From JBHELT01 sp046262935 (GTDB lineage: Bacteria > Actinomycetota > CADDZG01 > JAHWKV01), in NCBI GenBank assembly GCA_046262935.1, contig JBHELT010000008.1, positions 1 through 43,613 on the forward strand: a stretch of 43,613 bases of DNA, given 5' to 3'. The translations under genes were made by a program, and so were the position numbers. This document shows, in pieces, positions 33,116 through 41,722 of this stretch (position 1 is the first letter of the stretch; every line of letters begins with the position of its first letter). The notes under the pieces were generated by a model. That model was given only the letters and a program-made list of their open reading frames with translations, searched no databases and was not told the origin of the DNA.

Positions 33116-33880
33116 GTGCTGGCAAAAAGGGTGATTCCCTGCCTCGATGTCGACCGAGGTCGGGTTGTGAAAGGGGTCAAGTTCACGGATATCGTCGATG
33201 CCGGTGATCCCGTGGAACTGGCAGCTCTCTACGATGCACAGGGCGCGGATGAATTGGTCTTCCTCGACATCACAGCTTCGCATGAAGGACGCGAGACCAT
33301 CATCGATGTCGCCAGAAGGACCGCAGAGCAGGTCTTCATCCCGCTGACCGTTGGTGGCGGGGTCCGGAGCATCAATGACGTCCAACGATTACTCCGCTCG
33401 GGCGCCGACAAAGTGGCGGTCAATACAGCCGCGGTTGAGCGTCCAGGTTTGATAGGGGAGGGGGCCGAGCGGTTCGGTGTTCAGTGCATCGTTGTTGCCA
33501 TCGATGCCAAGCGCGAGGCCGGAGGTTCTGAAGACTGGGAGGTGTACACGCATGGCGGGAGACGGCCAACCGGGATCGATGTCATCGGATGGGCTGCCAA
33601 CTGCGAGGAACTTGGCGCGGGAGAGATCCTGCTGACTTCCATGGACCGTGACGGAACCAAAGACGGGTACGACGTCGCCCTTGTGGAGGCCGTGAATGAC
33701 GTTGTGAACATCCCGGTGATCGCTTCTGGCGGGGCGGGGAGGCTCGAACACTTCTCGGAAGCGATAAACAAGGGCCGTGCCGACGCAGTGCTTGCCGCTT
33801 CGTTGTTCCATTTCGGCGAATTGTCGATATCCGAAGTCAAGGCGCATATGCGCGATGAGGGAATCGTGGTCAGGACTTGA
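33116..33880 (+). CDS. hisF: Imidazole glycerol phosphate synthase, cyclase subunit HisF
   Basis: HisF is the cyclase partner of HisH, making imidazoleglycerol-phosphate and AICAR. The 254-residue TIM barrel has catalytic aspartates in PCLDVDRGRVVKGVKF and TSMDRDGTKDGYD, and the phosphate sites LTVGGGVRS and IASGGAGRLEH. It starts at GTG 33116, two bases after hisA. It ends the compact his run; the next gene is convergent with 4 bp between stop codons. Confidence 0.96.
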   Translation: MLAKRVIPCLDVDRGRVVKGVKFTDIVDAGDPVELAALYDAQGADELVFLDITASHEGRETIIDVARRTAEQVFIPLTVGGGVRSINDVQRLLRSGADKVAVNTAAVERPGLIGEGAERFGVQCIVVAIDAKREAGGSEDWEVYTHGGRRPTGIDVIGWAANCEELGAGEILLTSMDRDGTKDGYDVALVEAVNDVVNIPVIASGGAGRLEHFSEAINKGRADAVLAASLFHFGELSISEVKAHMRDEGIVVRT

Positions 33881-33884
33881 GGGA

Positions 33885-35465
33885 CTAAGACAGGTAGAGC
33901 GAACGGATCTTGTCTGAGGTCCTCGTGGCAAGCGCTTGACAGGTGAGCGTTGGGTTGGGCCCCCCAAGGCCGTTGGCGAATACTGAGTTATCCGCTATGA
34001 ACAGACCCTTCACTTCATGCGATTCACAGTTAGCGTCGACTACCGAAGACGTGGGGTCGTTGCCCATCCGCATGGTGCCCATCGGATGTGAAACAAATGT
34101 GTCCATATCGGTGCGATGGATGTGATTGGCACCAGCAGCGCGCAAAACCTCGGCCGCTTTCACCGAAAGCCACTCTCGCCTCTTCGTAGAAGTTTGCGTC
34201 TCGTGATACACCATCAGTGGCACAGTTCCGTGTTCGTCGGGACCGAACTGTTTGTCCACGGTGACGCGGTTGTCTGGATGTTCTTCGTCGTCGACGCAGA
34301 CAAGGACCGAAAGAGCATGCGAGTAGGCATCGTGCCAGGGCCGAGTCTTTTCTCCCCATGATCTGCCGCGAGAGTCCCATGGTCCGGCCATGTCCTCGCC
34401 AGCCCATATGCGACCCGCGCCATTCAAAGTGATCGAATACGACTGAGGTTCGAGTCCTTGAGTGAACAAGCATCCGTATCCGGGGAAGTCTGCCCGCGCC
34501 ATTGTCACCTGACCCACATCTTGCTGAACTTCTTGATCGAAGAATCCCGTGACAACGTCTTGAAGGTGCGTTGTGAACCACCGACCCACTGCATCGGATG
34601 AGTTGGGAAGGTCTGAGTTGAGCCACAACCTTGGGCTCTCGACCGTTCCGGCTGACAGAACCACAACCTTAGCGCTGGCCTCATGCAGTTCTGCGGACGA
34701 GTCGCGCCATGCAACTCCTGTCGCTTTGCCGTCGGTGGTCAATATCTTCGTCACGTATGACTCGGGCCGGATCTCGCATCTGCCGGTCGCAACTGCGACT
34801 GGCACATAGGAAACATTCGTTGACCGTTTCGCCTTCCGTTCTATCGGCGCTCCCTGCGGGTTGGAACAGCCGATGATGCAATGTCCGCACATCGTGCAGC
34901 CGTCGGCTTCGGGCCACCTGAGCCCTTTCGACATATCCGCGATCGGCAGGATCGCGTTGTTCGATGGACGCCAGCATTCGGCTTCGACATCGTAGGAATC
35001 CTTGCGCACGAGGCCTACCGCCTCGCATCCTTCGGCGAACAGCACGTCCTTTTCGGCGAGGGTGCTGACCTGCGAAACAGGAAGGAATGCTTCGACCTTC
35101 TCGTAATAAGGCACGAGGTCATCGTAGGTGATCGGCCAGCCGCTTCGGGCGATCGCTTCGGGATAGGCCCTCACAGAGATGGCGTTGTAATGCTGTGTCG
35201 TTCCGCCTACCCCAGCGATCTGATACATCAACCAAACACCGTCGCGCCGGCGAGCCCAAGGTGGCTTGGTGCGGTCGGCGGGTCCCCACCGGAAAGCACC
35301 ATCGACTAACGATGACATGTCATGTTGAAGTCGCGTGTAATGCGCGTCGAGGTCCTTGTACCAGGGACCCGCTTCGAGCACCAGAACCTCAGCACCAGCC
35401 TCCGCCAGCTCCTTGGCGACTACGGCGCCGCCCCCGCCGCATCCGATGACGATCACATCAGGCAT
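33885..35465 (-). CDS. GMC-family FAD-dependent oxidoreductase
   Basis: This is a glucose-methanol-choline-type flavoprotein dehydrogenase. The FAD-binding start is DVIVIGCGGGGAVVAKELA with VLVLEAG; GVGGTTQHYNAIS follows. The C-terminal GMC domain holds SHPMGTMRMG and GGPNPTLTCQALATR, carrying the expected active-site His and Asn. A four-cysteine cluster CTMCGHCIIGC lies mid-protein and occurs in membrane-linked dehydrogenases of this family. I chose ATG 35465 (526 residues), which overlaps the small-subunit gene by 8 bp; ATG 35480 or TTG 35501 would add 5 or 12 residues. Substrate is unknown; sugars, alcohols or sterols are possible. Confidence 0.88.
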   Translation of the reverse strand: MPDVIVIGCGGGGAVVAKELAEAGAEVLVLEAGPWYKDLDAHYTRLQHDMSSLVDGAFRWGPADRTKPPWARRRDGVWLMYQIAGVGGTTQHYNAISVRAYPEAIARSGWPITYDDLVPYYEKVEAFLPVSQVSTLAEKDVLFAEGCEAVGLVRKDSYDVEAECWRPSNNAILPIADMSKGLRWPEADGCTMCGHCIIGCSNPQGAPIERKAKRSTNVSYVPVAVATGRCEIRPESYVTKILTTDGKATGVAWRDSSAELHEASAKVVVLSAGTVESPRLWLNSDLPNSSDAVGRWFTTHLQDVVTGFFDQEVQQDVGQVTMARADFPGYGCLFTQGLEPQSYSITLNGAGRIWAGEDMAGPWDSRGRSWGEKTRPWHDAYSHALSVLVCVDDEEHPDNRVTVDKQFGPDEHGTVPLMVYHETQTSTKRREWLSVKAAEVLRAAGANHIHRTDMDTFVSHPMGTMRMGNDPTSSVVDANCESHEVKGLFIADNSVFANGLGGPNPTLTCQALATRTSDKIRSLYLS

Positions 35466-35844
35466 ACTCAGCAACCCCATCCGAAGGGCCGTGGTATCCA
35501 AGCCTCGCCCAAACTCTTTCGTGTTCGGGATTTGCTTCGGAGTAATTCTGGCCGAGAGTGAAGAGGAAAAATGCGTCGATGACGTCGCTCACGTCATTCG
35601 ATGGATCCTCAAGCATGGTGACGAAAACCTTTCCTCGCCCATCGTCATCGAGCTCGATGAAGCGCTTTCCGGCTTCTACATCGGACGCGAATGCATCGAG
35701 CAATCCGTTGATAAGCACCGGGTAGCCTTCCATCGCACCGTTGAAAAGTTCCGCGACTTTGATATGCAGGCCCAATGCTGACGACCCGGGAAGGATCGTG
35801 TCAGCAGCGCTCGCGAAGGTCTGCAATACCTCGTCATCGATCAT
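35458..35844 (-). CDS. Gluconate 2-dehydrogenase subunit 3-like small protein
   Basis: The 128-residue, mainly helical protein has the Gluconate_2-dh3 family look (LQTFASAADTILPGSSALG, FIELDDDGRGKVFVTML, AFFLFTLGQNYSEANPEHERVWARLGY). Such proteins pair with a GMC flavoprotein and often carry a Tat signal that exports the complex. None is present here, so export is not supported. Its 3' end overlaps the GMC gene, which fits a two-subunit enzyme. It follows nadC after 44 bp. Confidence 0.78.
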   Translation of the reverse strand: MIDDEVLQTFASAADTILPGSSALGLHIKVAELFNGAMEGYPVLINGLLDAFASDVEAGKRFIELDDDGRGKVFVTMLEDPSNDVSDVIDAFFLFTLGQNYSEANPEHERVWARLGYHGPSDGVAEYA

Positions 35845-35888
35845 GTGCGCAACACTTTATGCCAACCAAGGCAGGTATGGCGCGCTTT

Positions 35889-36755
35889 TCATGGGCGGCC
35901 CCCAGGTGGTCCCATGATTCGAAGCGCAAGGTCCAGCGCAGGGACCGAATGCGTTATGGCCCCGACCGATATGGCGTCGGGTCCCAACTTTGCGATCTTT
36001 TCTACCGTCTTGATTGTCACTCCTCCCGAGACCTCCAGGAAAACTCGGCCCCTGGTAACCGCTACCGCCTGCTTGATGGTGGGAAGATCTGCGTTGTCGA
36101 GCAGCACGCGGTCGGCCCCGGCCTCGATAGCTGCTTCGAGCTCTCCTAGGTCCCGCACCTCGACCTCGGCTTCGAGATTGGGGTTGGCTTTGGTGCGCTT
36201 CACGGCTTCGGCCAATCCGCCGGAAAGTTTCGTGTGATTGGTCTTGATCAAGATCGCGTCATACAAGCCCGCCCTGTGAAGTTGGCCGCCGCCGATGGTG
36301 ACCGCATAGCGCTGGACCGCTCGAAGACCGGGCAATGTTTTGCGGGTGCAAAGGATCCTCACCCCCAAAGGAGTGCAGATATCGACGAATGCTGCAGTCA
36401 TAGTGGCGACTCCGCTGAGGTGCTGAAGGAAGTTAAGGGCTACGCGCTCGGCCGCAAGGATGGCCCTGGCCCTTCCTGAGATATCGCAAACCACGTCACC
36501 TTCAGCCAGTGAGGCACTGTCTTTCGCGCGCCAATCGATGGCAACTGACTTGTCGACGACGTGGAAAACAACCTCCGCCACAGGCGTTCCGGCCAATATG
36601 CCCGCCGATTTGGCTACGATCTGGGCCCGAGCTGGCTGGTCGATCCGGACGATCCGCTTGGTGGTTATGTCCCCGGCCTCGCCCAGGTCCTCGGCAAGAG
36701 CGCGTCGCGCGAGGTCTTCGAGTTCGGCTCGGTTGAGTTGAGGTATTCCGCCCAT
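35889..36755 (-). CDS. nadC: Nicotinate-nucleotide pyrophosphorylase (carboxylating) NadC
   Basis: NadC converts quinolinate and PRPP to nicotinate mononucleotide. The 288-residue protein has the quinolinate phosphoribosyltransferase order: N-terminal domain (EDLGEAGDITTKRIV), ERVALNFLQHLSGVAT, CTRKTLPGLRAVQRYAV, GGGQLHRAGLYDAILIKTNH, EVEVRDLGELEAA, LLDNADL and the phosphate loop LEVSGGVTI. It is divergent from nadA with 47 bp between start codons and heads the minus-strand unit with the GMC dehydrogenase. No nadB lies in the window. Confidence 0.95.
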   Translation of the reverse strand: MGGIPQLNRAELEDLARRALAEDLGEAGDITTKRIVRIDQPARAQIVAKSAGILAGTPVAEVVFHVVDKSVAIDWRAKDSASLAEGDVVCDISGRARAILAAERVALNFLQHLSGVATMTAAFVDICTPLGVRILCTRKTLPGLRAVQRYAVTIGGGQLHRAGLYDAILIKTNHTKLSGGLAEAVKRTKANPNLEAEVEVRDLGELEAAIEAGADRVLLDNADLPTIKQAVAVTRGRVFLEVSGGVTIKTVEKIAKLGPDAISVGAITHSVPALDLALRIMGPPGGRP

Positions 36756-36757
36756 AA

Positions 36758-36798
36758 GTCGACCGATTCTGACAGGTGTCGACGCTAGGGGTTACGCT
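36758..36798. promoter_or_regulatory. Candidate operator/promoter between nadC and nadA
   Basis: Two copies of the palindrome GTCGAC (36758-36763 and 36778-36783) stand 20 bp apart. Between them is the near-dyad GACAGGTGTC (36771-36780). CTGACA (36769-36774) and TACGCT (36793-36798), 18 bp apart, could be the nadA promoter. In that case the transcript would begin almost at the ATG at 36803 and be leaderless, and the palindromes would overlap the -35 box. Confidence 0.35.
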
Positions 36799-36802
36799 TT
36801 CG

Positions 36803-37783
36803 ATGGATATGGCAACTCTCGCAACAGACCTCATCTCGCGTTCATTCGATGAATGGGCGTATAAGGTCCGCCGATTGGCGGAGCAGACGAACGCGGTCAT
36901 CCTTGCCCACAACTATCAGGTTCCTTGGATCCAGGAGGTCGCCGATCATGTTGGCGACTCGCTAGAGCTGTCCAGGCTCGCCGCCGAGACAGACGCCGAC
37001 ACCATCGTTTTCTGTGGAGTCCATTTCATGGCCGAGACAGCCAAGATCTTGTCCTATGACAAGAAGGTGCTGATCCCAGACCTCGAAGCCGGCTGCTCAT
37101 TGTCCGAAACGATCACCGCCGATCAGTTGCGGGAATGGAAGGCAGAGTATCCCGGAGCCGTTGTGGTTTCTTACGTCAACACTTCGGCAGAGGTGAAAGC
37201 CGAGTCCGACTATTGCTGCACCTCGGCCAACGCGCCCAAGATCGTGGAATCGATCCCCGAGGACAAAGAGATCTTGTTCCTGCCCGACATGTTCCTCGGA
37301 GCCCATGTCGAACGGGTCACCGGCCGCAAGATGCATCTTTGGATGGGCGAGTGCCATGTGCATGCGGGCATCCATCCCGCTGATATCCAGAGGCGGTTGA
37401 ACGAGTATCCCGACGCCGAGTTCTTGATCCATCCCGAGTGTGGCTGTGCATCGCAAGCGCTTTATCTAGTGTCGACCGGCGACCTTCCGGCCGACCGGAC
37501 CCATCTCCTTGGCACCGCAGGGATGCAGTCGCGGGCTATCCGATCCAAAGCATCCAGACTTGTTGTTGCCACCGAAACTGGATTACTCCATAAACTGCGC
37601 AAAGAGAACCCAGAGAAAGAATTCATCGCGGCGAACGAAGCCGCGATCTGTCGGTACATGAAAACCATAACGCCGGACAAACTGCTAAAGAGCCTCGAAG
37701 ACCAACTCTTCGAGGTGACCGTTCCCGTCGAGGTCGCCGATAGAGCGCGGCTGGCATTGGAGCGGATGATCTCGATCATCTGA
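36803..37783 (+). CDS. nadA: Quinolinate synthase NadA
   Basis: NadA condenses iminoaspartate with dihydroxyacetone phosphate to quinolinate, using a 4Fe-4S cluster. The protein is about 326 residues from ATG 36803 (ATG 36809 is also possible). Family blocks are ILAHNYQVPWIQEVADHVGDS, VFCGVHFMAETAKIL (Cys71), YVNTSAEVKAESDYCCTSAN (Cys138/139), MHLWMGECHVH and HPECGCAS (Cys213/215). The three-cysteine set for the cluster is therefore available. hisI begins directly after its stop. Confidence 0.95.
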   Translation: MDMATLATDLISRSFDEWAYKVRRLAEQTNAVILAHNYQVPWIQEVADHVGDSLELSRLAAETDADTIVFCGVHFMAETAKILSYDKKVLIPDLEAGCSLSETITADQLREWKAEYPGAVVVSYVNTSAEVKAESDYCCTSANAPKIVESIPEDKEILFLPDMFLGAHVERVTGRKMHLWMGECHVHAGIHPADIQRRLNEYPDAEFLIHPECGCASQALYLVSTGDLPADRTHLLGTAGMQSRAIRSKASRLVVATETGLLHKLRKENPEKEFIAANEAAICRYMKTITPDKLLKSLEDQLFEVTVPVEVADRARLALERMISII

Positions 37784-38110
37784 GTGAACACCGATCTCAA
37801 GTTCGATCAGAACGGACTGATCCCTGCGATCGTGCAGGACGCGTCGTCGAACGAAGTACTGATGATGGCTTGGATGAATGAAGAATCGCTGCGATTAACG
37901 ATCGAACAAGGCACCACATGGTTCTGGAGCAGGAGCAGGCAGGAACTTTGGAACAAAGGGGCCACTTCCGGCAATCTGCAACACGTCACCGAGATGCGAT
38001 ACGACTGTGACGGCGATGTGGTCTTGATCAAGGTGCACCCGGATGGTCCCGCCTGTCACACCGGCGAGCGAACCTGCTTCTACCGGGATCTTCAAGTCCA
38101 GCCGAGTTGA
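37784..38110 (+). CDS. hisI: Phosphoribosyl-AMP cyclohydrolase HisI
   Basis: HisI opens the purine ring of PR-AMP in histidine synthesis. At 108 residues it is the single-domain form without fused HisE. Motifs are LKFDQNGLIPAIVQD, VLMMAWMNEESL, FWSRSRQELWNKGATSGN, RYDCDGDVVLIKV and the zinc cysteines in ACHTGERTCFY. The GTG start follows the nadA TGA with no gap. It is four genes away from hisF, next to which it usually lies. It overlaps trpE as TTGA. Confidence 0.94.
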   Translation: MNTDLKFDQNGLIPAIVQDASSNEVLMMAWMNEESLRLTIEQGTTWFWSRSRQELWNKGATSGNLQHVTEMRYDCDGDVVLIKVHPDGPACHTGERTCFYRDLQVQPS

Positions 38111-39567
38111 GCAACTATTCGATCTCGAAGGAGCAGTTCCAACAACTTTCGCGCGAACATAACCTCATACCGGTGACCACAGAAGTCGTCGCCGACCTCG
38201 AGACCCCTGTATCCGCCTTCATGAAGGTGGCGGGCAAGAACCCTGCATTCTTGCTCGAGTCGGTCGAAGGCGGCGAACGCTGGGGTCGGTACTCATTCAT
38301 CGGCTTGGATCCGCTGCTGACGATGACTTCCAACGATGGCAAGGTTGAATTCGAAGGGAAGGCGGGGTTCGACCCTAGCGGACTCGATCCACTCGAGGCT
38401 TTCAGGCGATTGCTGCAGGCGTTTCGAACCCCGGGACTCGGCAGCGACATCCCCTTTTTCGCAGGAGCGGTTGGTTACCTTGGGTACGACGTCGTTAGGT
38501 ATCTAGAAGCCCTTCCGAACGGGGCGCGAGACGACGTTGGGGCCCCCGAGGTACTCATGATGGTTGCCGGGCGGGTCTTGGTTTTCGACCATCTTCGACA
38601 GCGCATGACGATCGTCACCAACATCGCCGCGGAAGATGACTACGAAGAAGCCTTGAGTGCCACGGATGAAACGATCGCATCTCTCACCCGCCCGCTTTCG
38701 TATGAGCCACTCAGGCCGGCGGCAGTCGAGACCGTGGAGCTTCCGCCATCCACCATGACTAAGGAGCGTTTCCATGATGCGGTGAAGAAGGCTAAGGAAT
38801 ACATAATCTCCGGGGACATATTCCAAGTCGTGTTGTCTCATCGATTCAGCACCGAGACCAAGACCGATGAGTTCGATGTCTACAGGGTCCTCAGATTGAT
38901 CAATCCCAGTCCATACATGTTCTTCATCAGGCATCCCGATGTGACCGTCCTCGGCTCATCGCCCGAACCGCTCGTCAGGGTTCATGGCAGGCACATCGTT
39001 CAAAGACCGATCGCAGGAACCAAGCCCCGAGGCAAGACCGAGGAAGAAGACCAAGCCATCGAGATGGCCTTCATCGAAGACGAGAAGGAGAAGGCTGAGC
39101 ACGTGATGCTGGTTGATTTAGCTCGAAACGACATCGGACGCGTCGCAGCCTACGGTTCTGTTCGGGTTGATGAATCGATGGTTGTCGAAAAGTATTCGCA
39201 TGTGATGCATCTTGTGTCGCAGGTTTCGGGTGAACTCGCTGACGGCAGAACCTCGCTCGACGCCCTATACGCCTCTTTCCCTGCAGGCACGGTTTCGGGG
39301 GCCCCCAAGATCAGAGCGATGCAGATCATCGATGAGTTAGAGCCAACGCGAAGAGGCCCTTACGCTGGGGTGGTCGGATACTTCGATTTCGCGGGGAACC
39401 TTGACACTTGCATCGCGCTTCGCACGGCATACGTGAAGGACGGTCAGATCCATATCCAGGCGGGCGCAGGCATCGTAGCCGACTCGGATCCCGCCGAAGA
39501 ATGGCTCGAGACCATAAGGAAGGCCAAGGCTTTGCTCTTTGCGGTTGCTGCGGCAGACTTTCACTGA
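38107..39567 (+). CDS. trpE: Anthranilate synthase component I TrpE
   Basis: TrpE makes anthranilate from chorismate with ammonia from its glutaminase partner TrpG, which is not in the window. The 486-residue protein begins with an N-terminal domain that includes FLLESVEGGERWGRYSF, the LLES stretch being part of the tryptophan feedback site. The chorismate-binding domain has GDIFQVVLSHRF, NPSPYMFFI, SSPEPLVRV, RPIAGTKPRGKT, VDLARNDIGRVA, FPAGTVSGAPKIRAM and IQAGAGIVADSDPAEEW. The TTG start overlaps hisI, so his and trp functions are coupled here. Confidence 0.95.
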   Translation: MSNYSISKEQFQQLSREHNLIPVTTEVVADLETPVSAFMKVAGKNPAFLLESVEGGERWGRYSFIGLDPLLTMTSNDGKVEFEGKAGFDPSGLDPLEAFRRLLQAFRTPGLGSDIPFFAGAVGYLGYDVVRYLEALPNGARDDVGAPEVLMMVAGRVLVFDHLRQRMTIVTNIAAEDDYEEALSATDETIASLTRPLSYEPLRPAAVETVELPPSTMTKERFHDAVKKAKEYIISGDIFQVVLSHRFSTETKTDEFDVYRVLRLINPSPYMFFIRHPDVTVLGSSPEPLVRVHGRHIVQRPIAGTKPRGKTEEEDQAIEMAFIEDEKEKAEHVMLVDLARNDIGRVAAYGSVRVDESMVVEKYSHVMHLVSQVSGELADGRTSLDALYASFPAGTVSGAPKIRAMQIIDELEPTRRGPYAGVVGYFDFAGNLDTCIALRTAYVKDGQIHIQAGAGIVADSDPAEEWLETIRKAKALLFAVAAADFH

Positions 39568-39619
39568 AACTTCATCACTTCGTGGAGAGAGCCAGACTTG
39601 CAGGGGCGAATATCTAGCT

Positions 39620-40321
39620 ATGGACACAACTAGCAGAACAGGCAAGGGCGAAGTCCTCGTGATCGAGGATGAGACGCACATCGCCGACATCGTGAAGATG
39701 TACCTCGAACAAGAGGGGTATCGGGTCAGGCATGCAGCGTCGGGAGAGCAGGGTCTTGCCCTCTTCGAGGAACGTCCGGCCAACCTGGTTGTCCTCGACA
39801 TCGCCCTGCCTGGGATCGACGGCATCGAAGTTTGCAAACGACTCAGGGCGACCAGCGGTGTGGCTGTGCTCATGCTTACCGCACGCAGTGAAGAAGTCGA
39901 CCGGATCGTTGGCCTCGAGATCGGTGCCGACGACTACATGACCAAGCCATTTTCTCCAAGGGAGCTCGTGGCGAGGGTAAAGGCCATCCTTCGTCGCGTT
40001 GATGCTCCAACCGCACATAGCGGGCCCTTGACGGCCGGCGGCACAACGCTGTGGCCCGAAAGACGCGAGGTGACCGTAGACGGCGAACCCGCATACCTTA
40101 CGACCAAAGAGTTCGACCTCGTTGCGTATCTCGTTCAAAACAAGGGCCTGGTACTAACGCGGCCTCAGATCATGTCAGCGGTATGGGGTTACGAGTTCTA
40201 CGGCGGCGAACGGACCATCGATGCTCACATACGAACGATCCGCAAGAAGCTGGGCGAAACTCTCCCGCTCACGACGGTCAGAGGGGTTGGCTACAAGATA
40301 GAGCATGACCGCTCAAGGTAG
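39620..40321 (+). CDS. OmpR/PhoB-family response regulator
   Basis: The receiver domain (residues 12-125) has the acidic pair in VIEDETH, phospho-acceptor Asp60 in VLDIALPG, and Lys109 in MTKPFSP. A winged-helix DNA-binding domain follows (EFDLVAYLVQNKGLVLTR, ERTIDAHIRTIRKKLGE, RGVGYKI). I chose ATG 39620 (233 residues); the frame is open into trpE but that part is not receiver-like. It overlaps the kinase gene by 17 bp. The target genes are unknown. It lies between trpE and trpC. Confidence 0.93.
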   Translation: MDTTSRTGKGEVLVIEDETHIADIVKMYLEQEGYRVRHAASGEQGLALFEERPANLVVLDIALPGIDGIEVCKRLRATSGVAVLMLTARSEEVDRIVGLEIGADDYMTKPFSPRELVARVKAILRRVDAPTAHSGPLTAGGTTLWPERREVTVDGEPAYLTTKEFDLVAYLVQNKGLVLTRPQIMSAVWGYEFYGGERTIDAHIRTIRKKLGETLPLTTVRGVGYKIEHDRSR

Positions 40322-41711
40322 TTCCTCAGTTCCGGTCAGCCGCTCCATAAGCACCAAATTGGTCGCGGCGATGATCGCAACCGCCTTGCTTTCCGTCTTC
40401 CTCGTATCGCTCGTGGGGATAAGGCTCATCCGGCAAGCCGCAGACCGCTATGCCTTCAGCGAATTAAGGCGCGAAGCCGACTCGATCGCGTCGGAGGCGA
40501 ATTTCTTACAGAAGAATCCAACTGCAACCCTGCGGTTCCTGCGACGAGTATTGGACCTTCCGGGGACAGCGCTCTACCAGATGAATGGCGACAGCGCAGT
40601 TACTCTGCTAGGTGGTAACCAAGCCGTGCCGATCACCGCGTCAGACATCGTGATCCTTTCCAAAGGCCAAGTGCTGCAAGGTATCCGTGAGACACATGGG
40701 GGCCGTGTTCTGTTCGTGGCCGAACCCCTGCAGGACGATGCTTCGCTGATCCTCGTACTCGGCCATCGTGTTGGACTGCTCGAGACTCGATTGCCTATCG
40801 GCCGCAGCGTGCTTTGGGCAGCGATCATCGCAGTCGCAGCCGCTGCACTGCTTTCTTTGTATCTGTCTCGGCGCATCACCAACCCCATGCGAGAATTGGC
40901 AGCGGCCGTTTCGGACGTGGCAAGGGGAAACTTCGAGGCCCGCGTTGCTGTGACTTCAGACGACGAGGTCGGTGTAGTGGCCGCGTCGTTCAACAAGATG
41001 GCCGCGGAGTTGGGGGCCGCCGATCTCAGGCAACGGGAATTCTTCTTGTCTATCTCGCACGAGTTGCGCACGCCATTGACCGCGATCCAGGGCTACGCCG
41101 AGGCGATCGAGGACGGCACGGCTCACGCAGGCGCAGAGAAAGACGCAGCTTCAGTGATCGTGTCTGAATCGAAGAGGCTCAACCGGCTTGTTTCCGATGT
41201 CCTTGATCTTGCGAGGATCGACGCCAATCGGTTCCAGGTGACCCTGCAAGATGTTGTTGTCGAAGAAGTGTTCCGTTCGGTCGTTGCATCGTTCAAACCT
41301 AGTGCCGACGACATCGGGGTTGAGTTGAAGTCGAACGGAGGGGACCAGATGGTGACCGCAGACCCCGATCGCTTGAGGCAAGTCCTTTCCAACTTAGTCG
41401 AGAACGCGCTCAGATACACACCGGCTGGCAGTGCGATCGAACTGTCCAGCGAGATGTTGGGCGATAGATGTGAGATCAACGTCACCGACGGGGGCCTTGG
41501 GCTCGATCCGGCCGACTTGCAGCGGGCATTCGACAGACAGTACCTGTGGGGCAAGTACAAGGGCATCCGCGATGTTGGGACTGGTCTTGGCCTTGCGATC
41601 ACGAAGGAACTAGTCGAAGCGATGGGCGGTTCGGTAGCCGTTTCGAGCGAACAAGGACGCGGGGCTCGCTTCACCCTGCGACTCAACAAAGGCGGCACCG
41701 GGCCCATCTAG
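40305..41711 (+). CDS. Membrane sensor histidine kinase
   Basis: The 468-residue kinase has a first membrane helix at about residues 20-40, an outside sensor region of about 125 residues, a second helix at about 165-187, and a HAMP linker (RRITNPMRELAAAVSDVARG). The dimerisation domain has the phospho-acceptor His252 in SISHELRTPLTAIQGY. The ATPase domain has NLVENALRYTP, the G1 box DGGLGLDP and the G2 box GTGLGLAI. It pairs with the preceding regulator, whose gene it overlaps. What it senses cannot be told from the sequence. Confidence 0.93.
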   Translation: MTAQGSSSVPVSRSISTKLVAAMIATALLSVFLVSLVGIRLIRQAADRYAFSELRREADSIASEANFLQKNPTATLRFLRRVLDLPGTALYQMNGDSAVTLLGGNQAVPITASDIVILSKGQVLQGIRETHGGRVLFVAEPLQDDASLILVLGHRVGLLETRLPIGRSVLWAAIIAVAAAALLSLYLSRRITNPMRELAAAVSDVARGNFEARVAVTSDDEVGVVAASFNKMAAELGAADLRQREFFLSISHELRTPLTAIQGYAEAIEDGTAHAGAEKDAASVIVSESKRLNRLVSDVLDLARIDANRFQVTLQDVVVEEVFRSVVASFKPSADDIGVELKSNGGDQMVTADPDRLRQVLSNLVENALRYTPAGSAIELSSEMLGDRCEINVTDGGLGLDPADLQRAFDRQYLWGKYKGIRDVGTGLGLAITKELVEAMGGSVAVSSEQGRGARFTLRLNKGGTGPI

Positions 41712-41722
41712 TAATGTGAAGT

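Noticed and set aside
33885..37783. Genomic island or mobile element
   Set aside because: No integrase, transposase, tRNA or flanking repeat is present, and base composition and codon use look like the neighbours.
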